Below, piece after piece: positions 7,936 through 15,528 of a stretch of DNA of 27,087 nt (position 1 is its first letter; every line of letters begins with the position of its first letter). Origin of the DNA: Phoenicimicrobium sp964438695 (GTDB lineage Bacteria; Atribacterota; Phoenicimicrobiia; Phoenicimicrobiales; Phoenicimicrobiaceae). A program made the translations under genes and the position numbers. The notes under the pieces were generated by a model, which saw nothing but the letters and a program-made list of their open reading frames with translations, was not told where the DNA came from and did no database searches. The stretch covers positions 1 through 27,087 of the forward strand of contig CAYTKP010000010.1 in assembly GCA_964438695.1 (NCBI GenBank), read 5' to 3'.

Positions 7936-7952
7936 TATAGCGGGTAACGCCT

Positions 7953-8186
7953 ATGGTTTATAAAATAAAAGTAGGAATTAAAAAAAATAATTTGATAAAT
8001 ATTCTTGCCAGAAAAAATTGGAATTTCACCGAACTTGCGCGGAGAATAGGCTATTCTTCGAGTATAATTACTTTGTATCTCAAGGGAGAGAGAAATCCTA
8101 CCGCTAAAGTAAGAAGGAGAATGTTAGATGCCTTGGGGTGTGAATGGGATGATATTTTTTATACTATTGAGCAAGATAAGTCTTAG
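7953..8186 (+). CDS. Small Cro/CI-type helix-turn-helix protein
   Basis: A 77-residue basic protein that is essentially one XRE/Cro helix-turn-helix: LARKNWNFTELARRIGYSSSIITLYLKGERNPTAKVRRRMLDALG (residues ~18-63), then a short CEWDDIF tail common in phage and plasmid Cro/CI proteins. It is probably a DNA-binding repressor. The ATG at 7953 has a weak ribosome site. It is read away from the S24-type repressor, with a 159-bp intergenic region holding a consensus promoter and a dyad at the start site. Its target is probably one or both of these divergent promoters. A later gene (GAF-GGDEF) lies 174 bp downstream with its own putative promoter. Confidence 0.8.
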   Translation: MVYKIKVGIKKNNLINILARKNWNFTELARRIGYSSSIITLYLKGERNPTAKVRRRMLDALGCEWDDIFYTIEQDKS

Positions 8187-8271
8187 TTAGTTGGTAGAGA
8201 GGGATTTTGAATTTAAGATTTAAGTAAAAATTATCAATTTGCTTTATAAGTATTTTATCTTTTGTTGTTTT

Positions 8272-8280
8272 TGATATAAT
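8272..8280 (+). promoter_or_regulatory. Extended -10 promoter upstream of the diguanylate cyclase gene
   Basis: TGATATAAT (8272-8280) is a consensus extended -10 element. No good -35 is seen at 17 bp. The predicted start near 8287 leaves a leader of about 75 nt. Confidence 0.45.
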
Positions 8281-8360
8281 TATTGATATTAAAATATATA
8301 AGAGTTAGGTCTATATTTTTGTACTTTTACTTCTGGGGTAGTTTTTGGGGAGAATAAGTA

Positions 8361-9938
8361 ATGTTAAACCAAAATAAAGCAAAAGTAAAAAAGTTAGAAG
8401 AAGAGCTGGTTATTTTAAATAAGGATCGAGAAAGACTCTCTTTAGAGTTATCTACTTTAAGGTTGATAATTTCAGAAATAAACAGAGGTCCTGATTTAGA
8501 TAAGATTTTAAATTTAATTATGGAGAAAGCTGTTCAGATAGTTGAGGCTGAGAGAGGTTCCTTGATGCTCTTCGACCCTAAAAAGGAGGAGTTGTATATT
8601 AAAAGTGCAGTAGGTTTAAGTAAAAAGATTGTTTCTACTGTTCGAATAAAGCCAGGTGAGGGAATTGCCGGTTGGGTCTTTAAAGAGGGCAAGCCTTTAT
8701 TAATAGAAGAAGGAGCTAAAGATCCGAGATTTAAAGAGTTTGAAAATGCCCAGGTGAAATTAAAATCAATAATTAGTGTTCCTTTAAAAATTAAAGATAA
8801 AGTAGTTGGAGTAATTAATTTAGATAATAAGAGAAAAAACGGTATTTTTAATATAGATGATTTACAGCTTCTCTCTAATTTCGCTAATCATGTTACTATA
8901 GCCTTAGAAAATCTTAGGTTACATCGAGAAATTAAAGAAGAATTGAAAGAGCATGGTCTTATTCATGAAATTATTAATTCTATAAATTCTACTCTTAATT
9001 TAGAGGAAGTTTTACTTAAAGTAGTAAATTCAATTCGGGAATATTTTAATTATTCTATCTGTGATATCCTCTTATTGGATGAGCAGAATGAGAACCTTTA
9101 CTTTGCTGCGACAGATGGATATTCAGCTAAGAGCAGAAGAAATATTCGCATAAAATTAGGAGAGGGAATTACCGGAAGAGTAGCGGTTACCGGCAAGCCT
9201 TTAGTGGTTCCTGATGTTACTAAATTTGAAGGATATATTTGTTCAACAAAAGAGGTTCGTTCAGAAATAGCTGTTCCCCTTAAGGCAAGAGGTGAAATAA
9301 TTGGAGTCTTTAATCTAGAGAGCAGAGAATTTAATGCCTTTAATGAGCATGACCTTAGATTGCTTTCCATACTTTCTGTTCCTGTAGCTATAGCTATTCA
9401 GAATGCCCGGTTACACCAACGAATGGAGAATTTAGCTATTACTGATGAGCTAACTGGACTTTATAATTTTAGATATTTGAAGGAGCATTTAAAAGAAGAG
9501 ATAAAGAGATCTCAGCGATATGGACACCCATTAGCTTTGATTATGGCAGATATAGATCATTTTAAAGAATATAATGATACCTTTGGACATCCAGAAGGAA
9601 ATAAGGCTCTAAAAAGTGTAGCCAATATTTTAAAAAGTAATGTTCGGGAAGTGGATATAGTAGGAAGGTATGGTGGTGAGGAATTTATTATTATTCTCCC
9701 TGAGGCTAAGCAAAAGCAAGCCCAGGAAATAGCTGAACGAATAAGGCTTAAAGTTGAAGAATATAAATTTATAAATAATAAGGATAAGGATTACCCTGCT
9801 GAAACAAAATTAACTTTAAGTTTAGGGGTAACTTCTTGCTTTCGGGAGGTCATCTCTCCACAAGGTTTGATATATAAAGCAGATCAAGCTCTTTATTTGG
9901 CTAAGCGAAAAGGTAGAAATAGAGTTGAGGTTATCTAA
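8361..9938 (+). CDS. GAF-GAF-GGDEF diguanylate cyclase
   Basis: A 525-residue soluble signalling protein with no membrane segment. An N-terminal coiled coil (residues ~3-35, rich in K/E/L heptads) is followed by GAF domain 1 (~45-185) and GAF domain 2 (~205-350). The two share the pattern 'GEGI(A/T)G.V...GKPL...D.(R/K)F' and end in '(A/P)(I/V)AI.NARLH'. A C-terminal GGDEF domain (~355-525) follows. The active site is GGEEF (438-442), so it should make cyclic di-GMP. An inhibitory-site RxxD (Arg429-Asp432) lies five residues upstream, so product feedback is probably intact. The GAF domains presumably sense a small molecule or redox state in the cytoplasm. The gene is monocistronic, with a GGGGAGA ribosome site, between a repressor gene and a convergent HAD gene. 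Confidence 0.9.
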   Translation: MLNQNKAKVKKLEEELVILNKDRERLSLELSTLRLIISEINRGPDLDKILNLIMEKAVQIVEAERGSLMLFDPKKEELYIKSAVGLSKKIVSTVRIKPGEGIAGWVFKEGKPLLIEEGAKDPRFKEFENAQVKLKSIISVPLKIKDKVVGVINLDNKRKNGIFNIDDLQLLSNFANHVTIALENLRLHREIKEELKEHGLIHEIINSINSTLNLEEVLLKVVNSIREYFNYSICDILLLDEQNENLYFAATDGYSAKSRRNIRIKLGEGITGRVAVTGKPLVVPDVTKFEGYICSTKEVRSEIAVPLKARGEIIGVFNLESREFNAFNEHDLRLLSILSVPVAIAIQNARLHQRMENLAITDELTGLYNFRYLKEHLKEEIKRSQRYGHPLALIMADIDHFKEYNDTFGHPEGNKALKSVANILKSNVREVDIVGRYGGEEFIIILPEAKQKQAQEIAERIRLKVEEYKFINNKDKDYPAETKLTLSLGVTSCFREVISPQGLIYKADQALYLAKRKGRNRVEVI

Positions 9939-9971
9939 TGGTAAAGGAGCAAGCAAAGTTGTAGAGGGGTT

Positions 9972-9993
9972 TCAGGGGAGTTTACTCCCCTGA
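9972..9993. terminator. GC-rich hairpin between convergent diguanylate cyclase and HAD genes
   Basis: TCAGGGGAG (9972-9980) and CTCCCCTGA (9985-9993) are perfect 9-bp arms around a 4-nt loop. It overlaps the stop and last codons of the HAD gene. There is no clear T tract on either strand, so termination is possible but not certain. Confidence 0.45.
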
Positions 9994-10758
9994 CGACCTT
10001 ATAAGTTTGTCGAGGATCGGTGATATTTCTTTTAAGTCTTTTACTATAAAGTCTGCTTTATCCTTATCAGTATCATCTGCGGAGAATTTATTTATCCAGA
10101 TAGTAGTCATCCCCATATTTTTCCCTCCGATAATATCTTTTTTATAAGAATCACCTACCATAATTGATTCTTCTCCCCGACAACCAGCTTTGTTTAAGGC
10201 TACTTGAAAGATTTTTGGTTCTGGCTTATAAGTTTTTACCTCTTCTGAAGTGGTAATAGAGTCAAACATCTCTTTAATTCCAAAGACCTTGAATTGAAAA
10301 TCTTGATAATCATTATCTATATCACTGATAACCCCTATATGAATAGATTTGTGGTTTCTAAGCTTTTTGATAATTTCGAGGGTTTCGGGGAATAATTTTA
10401 CATATTTTTTATGATTTTCAAAATATATTTTTTTAAACCAGGAGTAGTCTTCCTCTGAGGGGTTTATATTGTATTCTGAAAGTATTCCTCTAAAAGCTTT
10501 TTTGCTGGACTCGCGAAGAGGGGTAAAGGATTTATCTTCTGGGTCGCAATCTAATAGAGTCATTTCTTTGGTAAAGAGGAAGGAATTATATTTAGTAACT
10601 AAATCTTCTGGGCGAATAGAAAGATTGTATCTTTGAATAATATCTTCCATCATATATAGATGGGCGATATTATCGCTTTCTGCATCCATTAAAGTTCCTC
10701 CGAAATCAAAAAATACGGCTTTGTATCTTTTTGCTTCATTTTTATCTATTTTGGCCAT
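9982..10758 (-). CDS. HAD-superfamily hydrolase
   Basis: A 258-residue cytoplasmic protein with all HAD motifs in order: motif I FFDFGGTL (residues ~15-22), a helical cap region (~30-125), motif II GVISD (~147-151), motif III Lys in KTYKPEPKIF, and motif IV MVGDSYKKDIIGG. Motif I has Gly where most phosphatases have the second catalytic Asp (DxD). The DFGGT form recurs in a subset of HAD proteins, and its effect on phosphatase activity is unclear. The cap type and KPxPxIF motif resemble YjjG/REG-2-like members that act on small phosphorylated metabolites. An AAGGAGAG ribosome site supports the start. It is probably read after the DUF763 gene (73-bp gap). The substrate cannot be assigned. Confidence 0.85.
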   Translation of the reverse strand: MAKIDKNEAKRYKAVFFDFGGTLMDAESDNIAHLYMMEDIIQRYNLSIRPEDLVTKYNSFLFTKEMTLLDCDPEDKSFTPLRESSKKAFRGILSEYNINPSEEDYSWFKKIYFENHKKYVKLFPETLEIIKKLRNHKSIHIGVISDIDNDYQDFQFKVFGIKEMFDSITTSEEVKTYKPEPKIFQVALNKAGCRGEESIMVGDSYKKDIIGGKNMGMTTIWINKFSADDTDKDKADFIVKDLKEISPILDKLIRSSGE

Positions 10759-10831
10759 CTTACTCTCCTTGATTTTTGAAAAACAAATTTTTAGTTATCA
10801 GTTTTTAGTTTAAAGTAAAAATTATGAAAAA

Positions 10832-11905
10832 TCAAGCTGGATAAAAATTATGTAATCTTTTAATGGCCTTAATTTTTTCACTTTGCTCGATCTTTGATGA
10901 ATTAATAGCTTTTTTTAAAATATTGATAGAAAGGTCATAATTTTTTCTATCTACTGGATAAGGGTGTCCATCCTTCCCTCCATGGGCAAAACTGTATCTT
11001 ACTGGGTCATTAAAACTGGGGGCAGTACCATAAATTAATTCAGAAATCAAACTAAGGGCTCGGATAGTCTTGGGACCTACTCCTCTTATTCCCAACAATT
11101 CTTCGAAGTTTTTCGGTTGCTTATCATAAGTGGTTAAAAATATTTTATTCAATCTTTCTGGATTTATATCTCTTACTAAGACCTGGTGATGAGCAGGTAA
11201 ATTCAGATTTTGTAATTTTTTTATTTCAGCTATTAGTCCTTCAGGTTTTTCTTTAGCTAGTAAAGTAGTTACTTCTCTGGCTTTTTTGCTTTTCTGGGCA
11301 ATCATATTTAAAGGTTTGCCTTTCTTATCACAACATATTGCTGAATGAGGTTCACAGACGAAGTCTTTAACTTCTTTCCCTAACCAGTGATATCTTCGGG
11401 CATAACGGGTAGAGGTATTCATTCCCTGTTGTACAACTGTCCATAAACCATTTTTAGAAAAGAAAAAACAATGATGGTAGAGTTGATAGCCATCCTGAAG
11501 GGCAGAGCTATCCACTTTAGCCACCATTTTACTGGCGTAGATAAGTTTTGAAGGGTCTTGGTTAAGATAAGTTCCCACTTGTTCGATTTCTGAAGGAGTT
11601 TTGCGAGAAGTTCCTCCTTTACCTCCAGCCACAAATAAACCTAAATCTTTTTCTATTCCCTTTATACCTTCTTTTAGGGCTCCACAGACGGTAGTAGTAA
11701 TTCCACTGGAGTGCCAATCGAAACCTAATACACATCCCAAAGCTTGAAACCAGAAAGGGTCAGAAAGTTTCTGTAGCATCTCTTCAGGTCCATATTCACT
11801 TATTACAAAGATGGTAATAAGGCGAGCTAATTCTTTCATTCTCTGAAAAAGCCATCGGGGAGCTTTACCGTAATGTAAAGGTAGATTAGCAGTTCCAGTT
11901 CGCAT
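10832..11905 (-). CDS. DUF763 family protein
   Basis: A 357-residue protein that begins MRTGTANLPLHYGKAPRWLF, the signature opening of DUF763 (PF05559), a family common in archaea and thermophilic or anaerobic bacteria. Other conserved stretches seen are LGFDWHSSGITTTVCGALKEG and GGKGGTSRKTPSEI. A helix-hairpin-helix-like ELLGIRGVGPKTIRALSLISELIYG near residue 270-295 resembles DNA-binding or repair proteins and suggests nucleic-acid contact. The biochemical role is not established. The ribosome site AAAGGAG precedes the ATG well. It is in a minus-strand run with DUF72 upstream (84-bp gap) and HAD downstream. Confidence 0.88.
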   Translation of the reverse strand: MRTGTANLPLHYGKAPRWLFQRMKELARLITIFVISEYGPEEMLQKLSDPFWFQALGCVLGFDWHSSGITTTVCGALKEGIKGIEKDLGLFVAGGKGGTSRKTPSEIEQVGTYLNQDPSKLIYASKMVAKVDSSALQDGYQLYHHCFFFSKNGLWTVVQQGMNTSTRYARRYHWLGKEVKDFVCEPHSAICCDKKGKPLNMIAQKSKKAREVTTLLAKEKPEGLIAEIKKLQNLNLPAHHQVLVRDINPERLNKIFLTTYDKQPKNFEELLGIRGVGPKTIRALSLISELIYGTAPSFNDPVRYSFAHGGKDGHPYPVDRKNYDLSINILKKAINSSKIEQSEKIKAIKRLHNFYPA

Positions 11906-11989
11906 AATTTTCTCCTTTTGATAAGATGATTAACCAGTTCATTTAACCCAGATTGTATAGATAGGAAGAATTGGACCATTGTTTATTTT

Positions 11990-12742
11990 TTATCTATATA
12001 TTTCTAATAATTCTTTAAATTTTAGGGCATTTTTTATTGCGTATCCATAAGCATCATTATTAAAATAAGCGTAGATACTCCTTCCTTCTTCGAGCCAATG
12101 TTTGCTTTTATCTGCCCAATATTTAAGTTCTCTATCTGAATAATTAGAGCCATACAATTCTTCCCCGCCATGAAATCTGAGGTATAGGAAATTAGCGGTC
12201 GTTTTTTCTATATAAGGCCAGCGTTTAGAGTGTGCTATGCAGAGGGAAAAATTATAATCTTGCAGTATATTGAAAAGTTCTGGGCAGAACCAGCTTTTAT
12301 GGCGAAATTCGAAAGTTTGAGGGATATTTGAGGAAATACGAAAACTTCTTAATAATTGACAAAAATAACTTATTCTTTTCCCATCAAAGTGAAGATTAGG
12401 AGGAAGTTGCCATAAAACTGCCCCCAATTTTTTCTTTAATTCCTGAACATAAGAGAAAAATAGTTCTAAAGGTTCTTCACAATTATTTAATTTTTTTATG
12501 TGGGTAATAAAACGACTTCCCTTTACTGCAAATGTAAAATTATCTGGAGTACGTTCATACCATCTTTTAAAGACTTCTTTTTTGGGAAGGCGGTAAAAAG
12601 TTATATTTAATTCTACAGTATCAAAAAATTGACAGTAATACTCTAACCATTTTGCTGAAGAAATTTCAGGAGGATAAAATACTCCATCCGCCCAGTGTTT
12701 ATAACTATATCCACTTGTGCCAATAAAAATATTTTTTTGCAT
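11990..12742 (-). CDS. DUF72 family protein
   Basis: A 250-residue protein of the DUF72 family (PF01904, YecE-like TIM-barrel fold), at its usual length. Typical stretches are IGTSGYSYKHWADGVFYPP (residues ~7-25), the FFDTVELNITFYRLP motif (~40-54), FTFAVKGSRFITH, the GAVLWQLPP stretch, TFEFRHKSW and a late FLYLRFHGG plus YFNNDAYGYAIKNA. The fold has weak similarity to xylose-isomerase-like barrels, but no function is established. It is in the same direction as DUF763, with which it is often only loosely associated. The ribosome site is weak (AAAGG). Confidence 0.9.
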   Translation of the reverse strand: MQKNIFIGTSGYSYKHWADGVFYPPEISSAKWLEYYCQFFDTVELNITFYRLPKKEVFKRWYERTPDNFTFAVKGSRFITHIKKLNNCEEPLELFFSYVQELKKKLGAVLWQLPPNLHFDGKRISYFCQLLRSFRISSNIPQTFEFRHKSWFCPELFNILQDYNFSLCIAHSKRWPYIEKTTANFLYLRFHGGEELYGSNYSDRELKYWADKSKHWLEEGRSIYAYFNNDAYGYAIKNALKFKELLEIYR

Positions 12743-12890
12743 TTATGTTGCCTTTAATCAGAACCGCTGCTTAAATTTAATATTCGTTAGATATTAAAAG
12801 ATTTTTCCCTATTTATTTTACCACTAATTAACCTGGTATGGTAGTTTTGAGGGTAGGAAAGAAAAAATAATTAAGAGGAAATAATTTTTT

Positions 12891-14066
12891 TTAATCTTTC
12901 ACCTTTGTTAATAAAGAAGAGGTTGCTAAAGCAAATATCAATCCCGCCCAGAAGGGTGATAGAGGACCAAACTGGAACTTTAAATACCCTCCCAGGGAAG
13001 GTCCAAGAGATCCGATCAAACCAGTACAGGTACCGATAAAACCAATTACCAGTCCTCTTGATTCTTGGTGAGTAATATCAGCCAAAAATGAATCATAAGC
13101 AATATGACAACTCTGGGAAAAAATGGAGAATATGGCAAATAAAACAATTGCTGACCACAAATTAGAACTTAAGCCCCATAAGATTACAAATATCCCCAGC
13201 CCTAAAGCACTGCCTAATAGAACTTTTTTACTGCTCCATTTATCAATAATTTTTTCTCCCCCAAGACTATAAATAACTGCCGCAAGCCCTCCTAAGGCAA
13301 AGAGCAAATTGATTTTAGATTTATCTAAATTCATTACTTCCTTGGCATATAAAGAGATAAAAGGTCCATTAGTGGTAAGATTAAATAATAGAAAGAGGGA
13401 AGAAATGGCTAAGATGATGAGCCACATCTTTTTATTAAATAATTTTTTAAAAGAATTAATTTTATTGATTTTTTTACGATAATGATGAGTTTCCCTTAAC
13501 CAGAACATTCTGGCCAGAGCACATAAAAAGGTAACCAGAGAAGTAAGATAAAACAAATACTTCATTTCTATTCGAGGAATCAACACCATTCCTATGGCTG
13601 GTCCTAGGGTAATTCCTAAAATGACAAATAGTTCAAACCTGCTAAAAGCTATACCTCTCTTATTTTTGGGTACAGATTCAGCAATCAGGGAATAGAAAGA
13701 GGGTAATTGAAGAGCACTCAAGCTGTTAGCGATGGTGAGAAAAAATATTAAGATAATCCAATTAGAAGAATTACCAGCTAAAAAATATAAGATAGGAAAG
13801 ACAAAACTCGGGAAAACTATTAGCATCTTACGGCCAAAATAGTCAGAGAGCATTCCTCCTAAAAATTGCATTAGAGTAGAAGAGAGAGTAAGTAAGGTGT
13901 AGGAAAATCCCACCTGAAAATCATTTGCTCCTAATTCTTGAAGATAAATAGGAAGAACAGGATACCAACTGAAAAAGGCTATTAGGATAAACAGAATGGT
14001 TATTGATAATACAGAAACATTTTGTTCGATAAATAAAGATTGACGGATTTTAGCCCAAAAATTCAT
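12891..14066 (-). CDS. Major facilitator superfamily transporter
   Basis: A 391-residue polytopic membrane protein, about 12 hydrophobic helices, MFS (DHA1/YfcJ-like). The loop 2-3 signature region reads GGMLSDYFGRKMLIVFPS, an equivalent loop in the second half reads GEKIIDKWSSKKVLLG, and a GPAIGMVL motif lies in TM5. The start is placed at the ATG at 14066 because AAGGAGG lies just upstream. A longer reading from 14141 would overlap the predicted -10 element (14141-14149) and adds residues with no helix. It probably exports drugs or imports a small solute; the substrate is unknown. It is divergent from the adenosine-specific kinase gene. Confidence 0.85.
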   Translation of the reverse strand: MNFWAKIRQSLFIEQNVSVLSITILFILIAFFSWYPVLPIYLQELGANDFQVGFSYTLLTLSSTLMQFLGGMLSDYFGRKMLIVFPSFVFPILYFLAGNSSNWIILIFFLTIANSLSALQLPSFYSLIAESVPKNKRGIAFSRFELFVILGITLGPAIGMVLIPRIEMKYLFYLTSLVTFLCALARMFWLRETHHYRKKINKINSFKKLFNKKMWLIILAISSLFLLFNLTTNGPFISLYAKEVMNLDKSKINLLFALGGLAAVIYSLGGEKIIDKWSSKKVLLGSALGLGIFVILWGLSSNLWSAIVLFAIFSIFSQSCHIAYDSFLADITHQESRGLVIGFIGTCTGLIGSLGPSLGGYLKFQFGPLSPFWAGLIFALATSSLLTKVKD

Positions 14067-14140
14067 TAAAGCCTCCTTAAGTATAGTGTTACCTAATCTA
14101 ATACTAAATATTTTTTGCAAACTGTGGTAAAATATAAACA

Positions 14141-14149
14141 ATTATATCA
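14141..14149 (-). promoter_or_regulatory. Extended -10 promoter for the MFS gene
   Basis: On the minus strand this reads TGATATAAT, a consensus extended -10, with a poor -35. The predicted start near 14134 fits an MFS translation start at 14066 and rules against the upstream ATG at 14141. Confidence 0.5.
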
Positions 14150-14353
14150 TAACAGAAAAGATAAGATAATAAGAGAGAAAAATTATTTTTTATATCTTGA
14201 AAGAACGGGGGGAAAGATGTTTAAATATAGATACACTAAGTCCTGGTAAAACAAAAAGATTATTTCTGTCTTTTGCACCCATAAAAATGAGGGGAGTAGG
14301 AAAGAGGCAGAGAGTGAATAATTTTAAAATATTTAAAATAGGAGGTAAGATAA

Positions 14354-14836
14354 ATGGAATTGAAAACAGTAAAAATGGAATTTCCTGAGGAGGCAAATAT
14401 TATTATCGGTCAGACTCATTTTATTAAAACTGCAGAAGATCTTTATGAAATAATGGTTACTGCTGTACCGGGAGTAAAATTTGGACTGGCTTTTAATGAG
14501 GCTTCTGGTCCTTGCTTGGTGAGGGCAGAAGGAAATGAGCCAGAGTTAAAAAACTTAGCCATAAAAAATGTAAAAGCTATTGGGGCAGGGCATGTTTTTG
14601 TAATTATTTTGAAGGATGCATATCCTATAAATGTATTAAATGCTATAAAAAATTGTCCAGAAATATGTTCTATATTCTGTGCTACTGCCAATGCAGTTGA
14701 AGTAATAATTGCTGAAACTGATTTAGGGAGAGGAGTACTGGGAGTAATTGATGGTTTATCACCGAAGGGGATAGAAACAGATAAGGATGTTCAAGAGAGA
14801 AAAGAATTTTTGAGGATGATTGGATACAAAAGATAG
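14354..14836 (+). CDS. Adenosine-specific kinase family protein (PF04008)
   Basis: A 160-residue single-domain protein matching the archaeal/thermophile adenosine-specific kinase family along its whole length. It reads MELKTVKMEFPEEANIIIGQTHFIKTAEDLYEIMVTAVPG, then the cysteine-bearing ASGPCLVRAEGNEPEL, GAGHVFVIILKDAYPINVLNAIK, CSIFCATANAVEVIIAETDLGRGVLGVIDG, and a C-terminal ERKEFLRMIGYKR. The family is described from the archaeon Pyrobaculum as binding adenosine/AMP and phosphorylating adenosine; activity in this bacterium is inferred. GGAGGT stands 8 bp before the ATG. It is divergent from the MFS gene, and the following 206 bp are noncoding. A first glance suggests a microcompartment shell protein because of its size, but the motifs above do not fit that fold. 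Confidence 0.88.
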   Translation: MELKTVKMEFPEEANIIIGQTHFIKTAEDLYEIMVTAVPGVKFGLAFNEASGPCLVRAEGNEPELKNLAIKNVKAIGAGHVFVIILKDAYPINVLNAIKNCPEICSIFCATANAVEVIIAETDLGRGVLGVIDGLSPKGIETDKDVQERKEFLRMIGYKR

Positions 14837-14879
14837 CGTAGAGCGTAAAGAAGTAACAAGTAATGAGTAGCAAGTAAGA

Positions 14880-15015
14880 AGTTAAATAGTTACCTGGTTA
14901 CCTGGTTAACTAGTTGAGGAATTAGAAGGTTAAAGAATTAATACTAAACTAATTAACCAACAAACCATTTAACTAGCTAACTAAATACTAACGACTATTC
15001 ACTATTCACTAACGA
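14880..15015. repeat. Degenerate low-complexity repeat tract between genes
   Basis: The stretch is built of short imperfect tandem and inverted units: a doubled GTTACCTG unit near 14889-14905, GTTAACTAGTT, AACTAGCTAACTA, a doubled ATTCACT, and two copies of CTAACGACTA. A 17-mer at 14980-14996 is repeated in inverted orientation at 18731-18747. It has no coding potential and looks like a dispersed intergenic repeat family in this genome. Confidence 0.6.
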
Positions 15016-15042
15016 CTAAATTGAAAGGAGGTAAATTTAATT

Positions 15043-15516
15043 ATGCAGAAGAAGCTTTATAGATCAAGAAAAGACTATATGATTGGCGGTGTATGTGGGG
15101 GAATTGCCGAATATTTTGAAATTGATTCTACTTTAGTAAGATTACTGGCAGTATTAATTGTTCTTTTAGGGGGAGCAGGAGTTGTTGCCTATATTATTGC
15201 CTGGATTATAATCCCCAAAAATCCAGAACAAGTTTCTGACGAGGATTTTGAAAAGAGGGAAAAATTAAAAGAGAAGATTAAGAAAGGTACTGAGAATGTG
15301 GTAAAAGAAGTTAGAGAACATTTTGAATCATCAGAAGAACCTTACCACAAGTCAGAAAAGAATAAAAGGATTTTAGGGGGCATAATTATAATAGTTATAG
15401 GTTTAATCTTTTTACTAAACAGTTTTTTCCCCTGGGTAGATTGGAATAGACTATGGCCCCTAATTTTAATTGCTGTAGGCATTACTATTATGATTCAGGC
15501 TTTTAAAAAGAAATAG
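15043..15516 (+). CDS. PspC-domain membrane protein
   Basis: A 157-residue protein. Residues 1-60 are a PspC domain (LYRSRKDYMIGGVCGGIAEYFEIDSTLVRL, then one transmembrane helix VLIVLLGGAGVVAYIIAWIIIP). A charged linker (~62-108, K/E-rich) follows, then two hydrophobic segments (~110-128 and ~138-154) resembling the LiaI/LiaF-type DUF5668 region. PspC proteins take part in envelope stress responses; in this architecture a role at the cytoplasmic membrane is likely. AAAGGAGG precedes the ATG. It ends 12 bp before the dehydratase-type trio, so it could be co-transcribed with it, though a functional link is not evident. Confidence 0.85.
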   Translation: MQKKLYRSRKDYMIGGVCGGIAEYFEIDSTLVRLLAVLIVLLGGAGVVAYIIAWIIIPKNPEQVSDEDFEKREKLKEKIKKGTENVVKEVREHFESSEEPYHKSEKNKRILGGIIIIVIGLIFLLNSFFPWVDWNRLWPLILIAVGITIMIQAFKKK

Positions 15517-15528
15517 CCAGATAATAAA

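Noticed and set aside
7794..8186. A prophage, on the strength of the CI/Cro-like gene pair
   Set aside because: No integrase, terminase, capsid, or other phage gene and no attachment-site-like repeats are seen on either side.
9972..9993. A confident bidirectional terminator
   Set aside because: The hairpin is perfect, but neither strand shows a T tract after it; it is reported only as a possible terminator.
12891..14141. MFS gene starting at the upstream ATG at 14141
   Set aside because: The predicted -10 element lies on it, and the internal ATG at 14066 has an ideal AAGGAGG site.
14197..14388. A 63-codon frame just before the adenosine-specific kinase gene, starting TTG
   Set aside because: It overlaps the next gene's start in another frame, has no ribosome site or family likeness, and lies in a promoter region.
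14354..14836. Reading this gene as a bacterial microcompartment shell protein
   Set aside because: Size is similar, but the IIGQTHFIKTAEDLYE, GAGHVFVI and CATANAVEVI motifs fit adenosine-specific kinase instead, and no other microcompartment gene is near.
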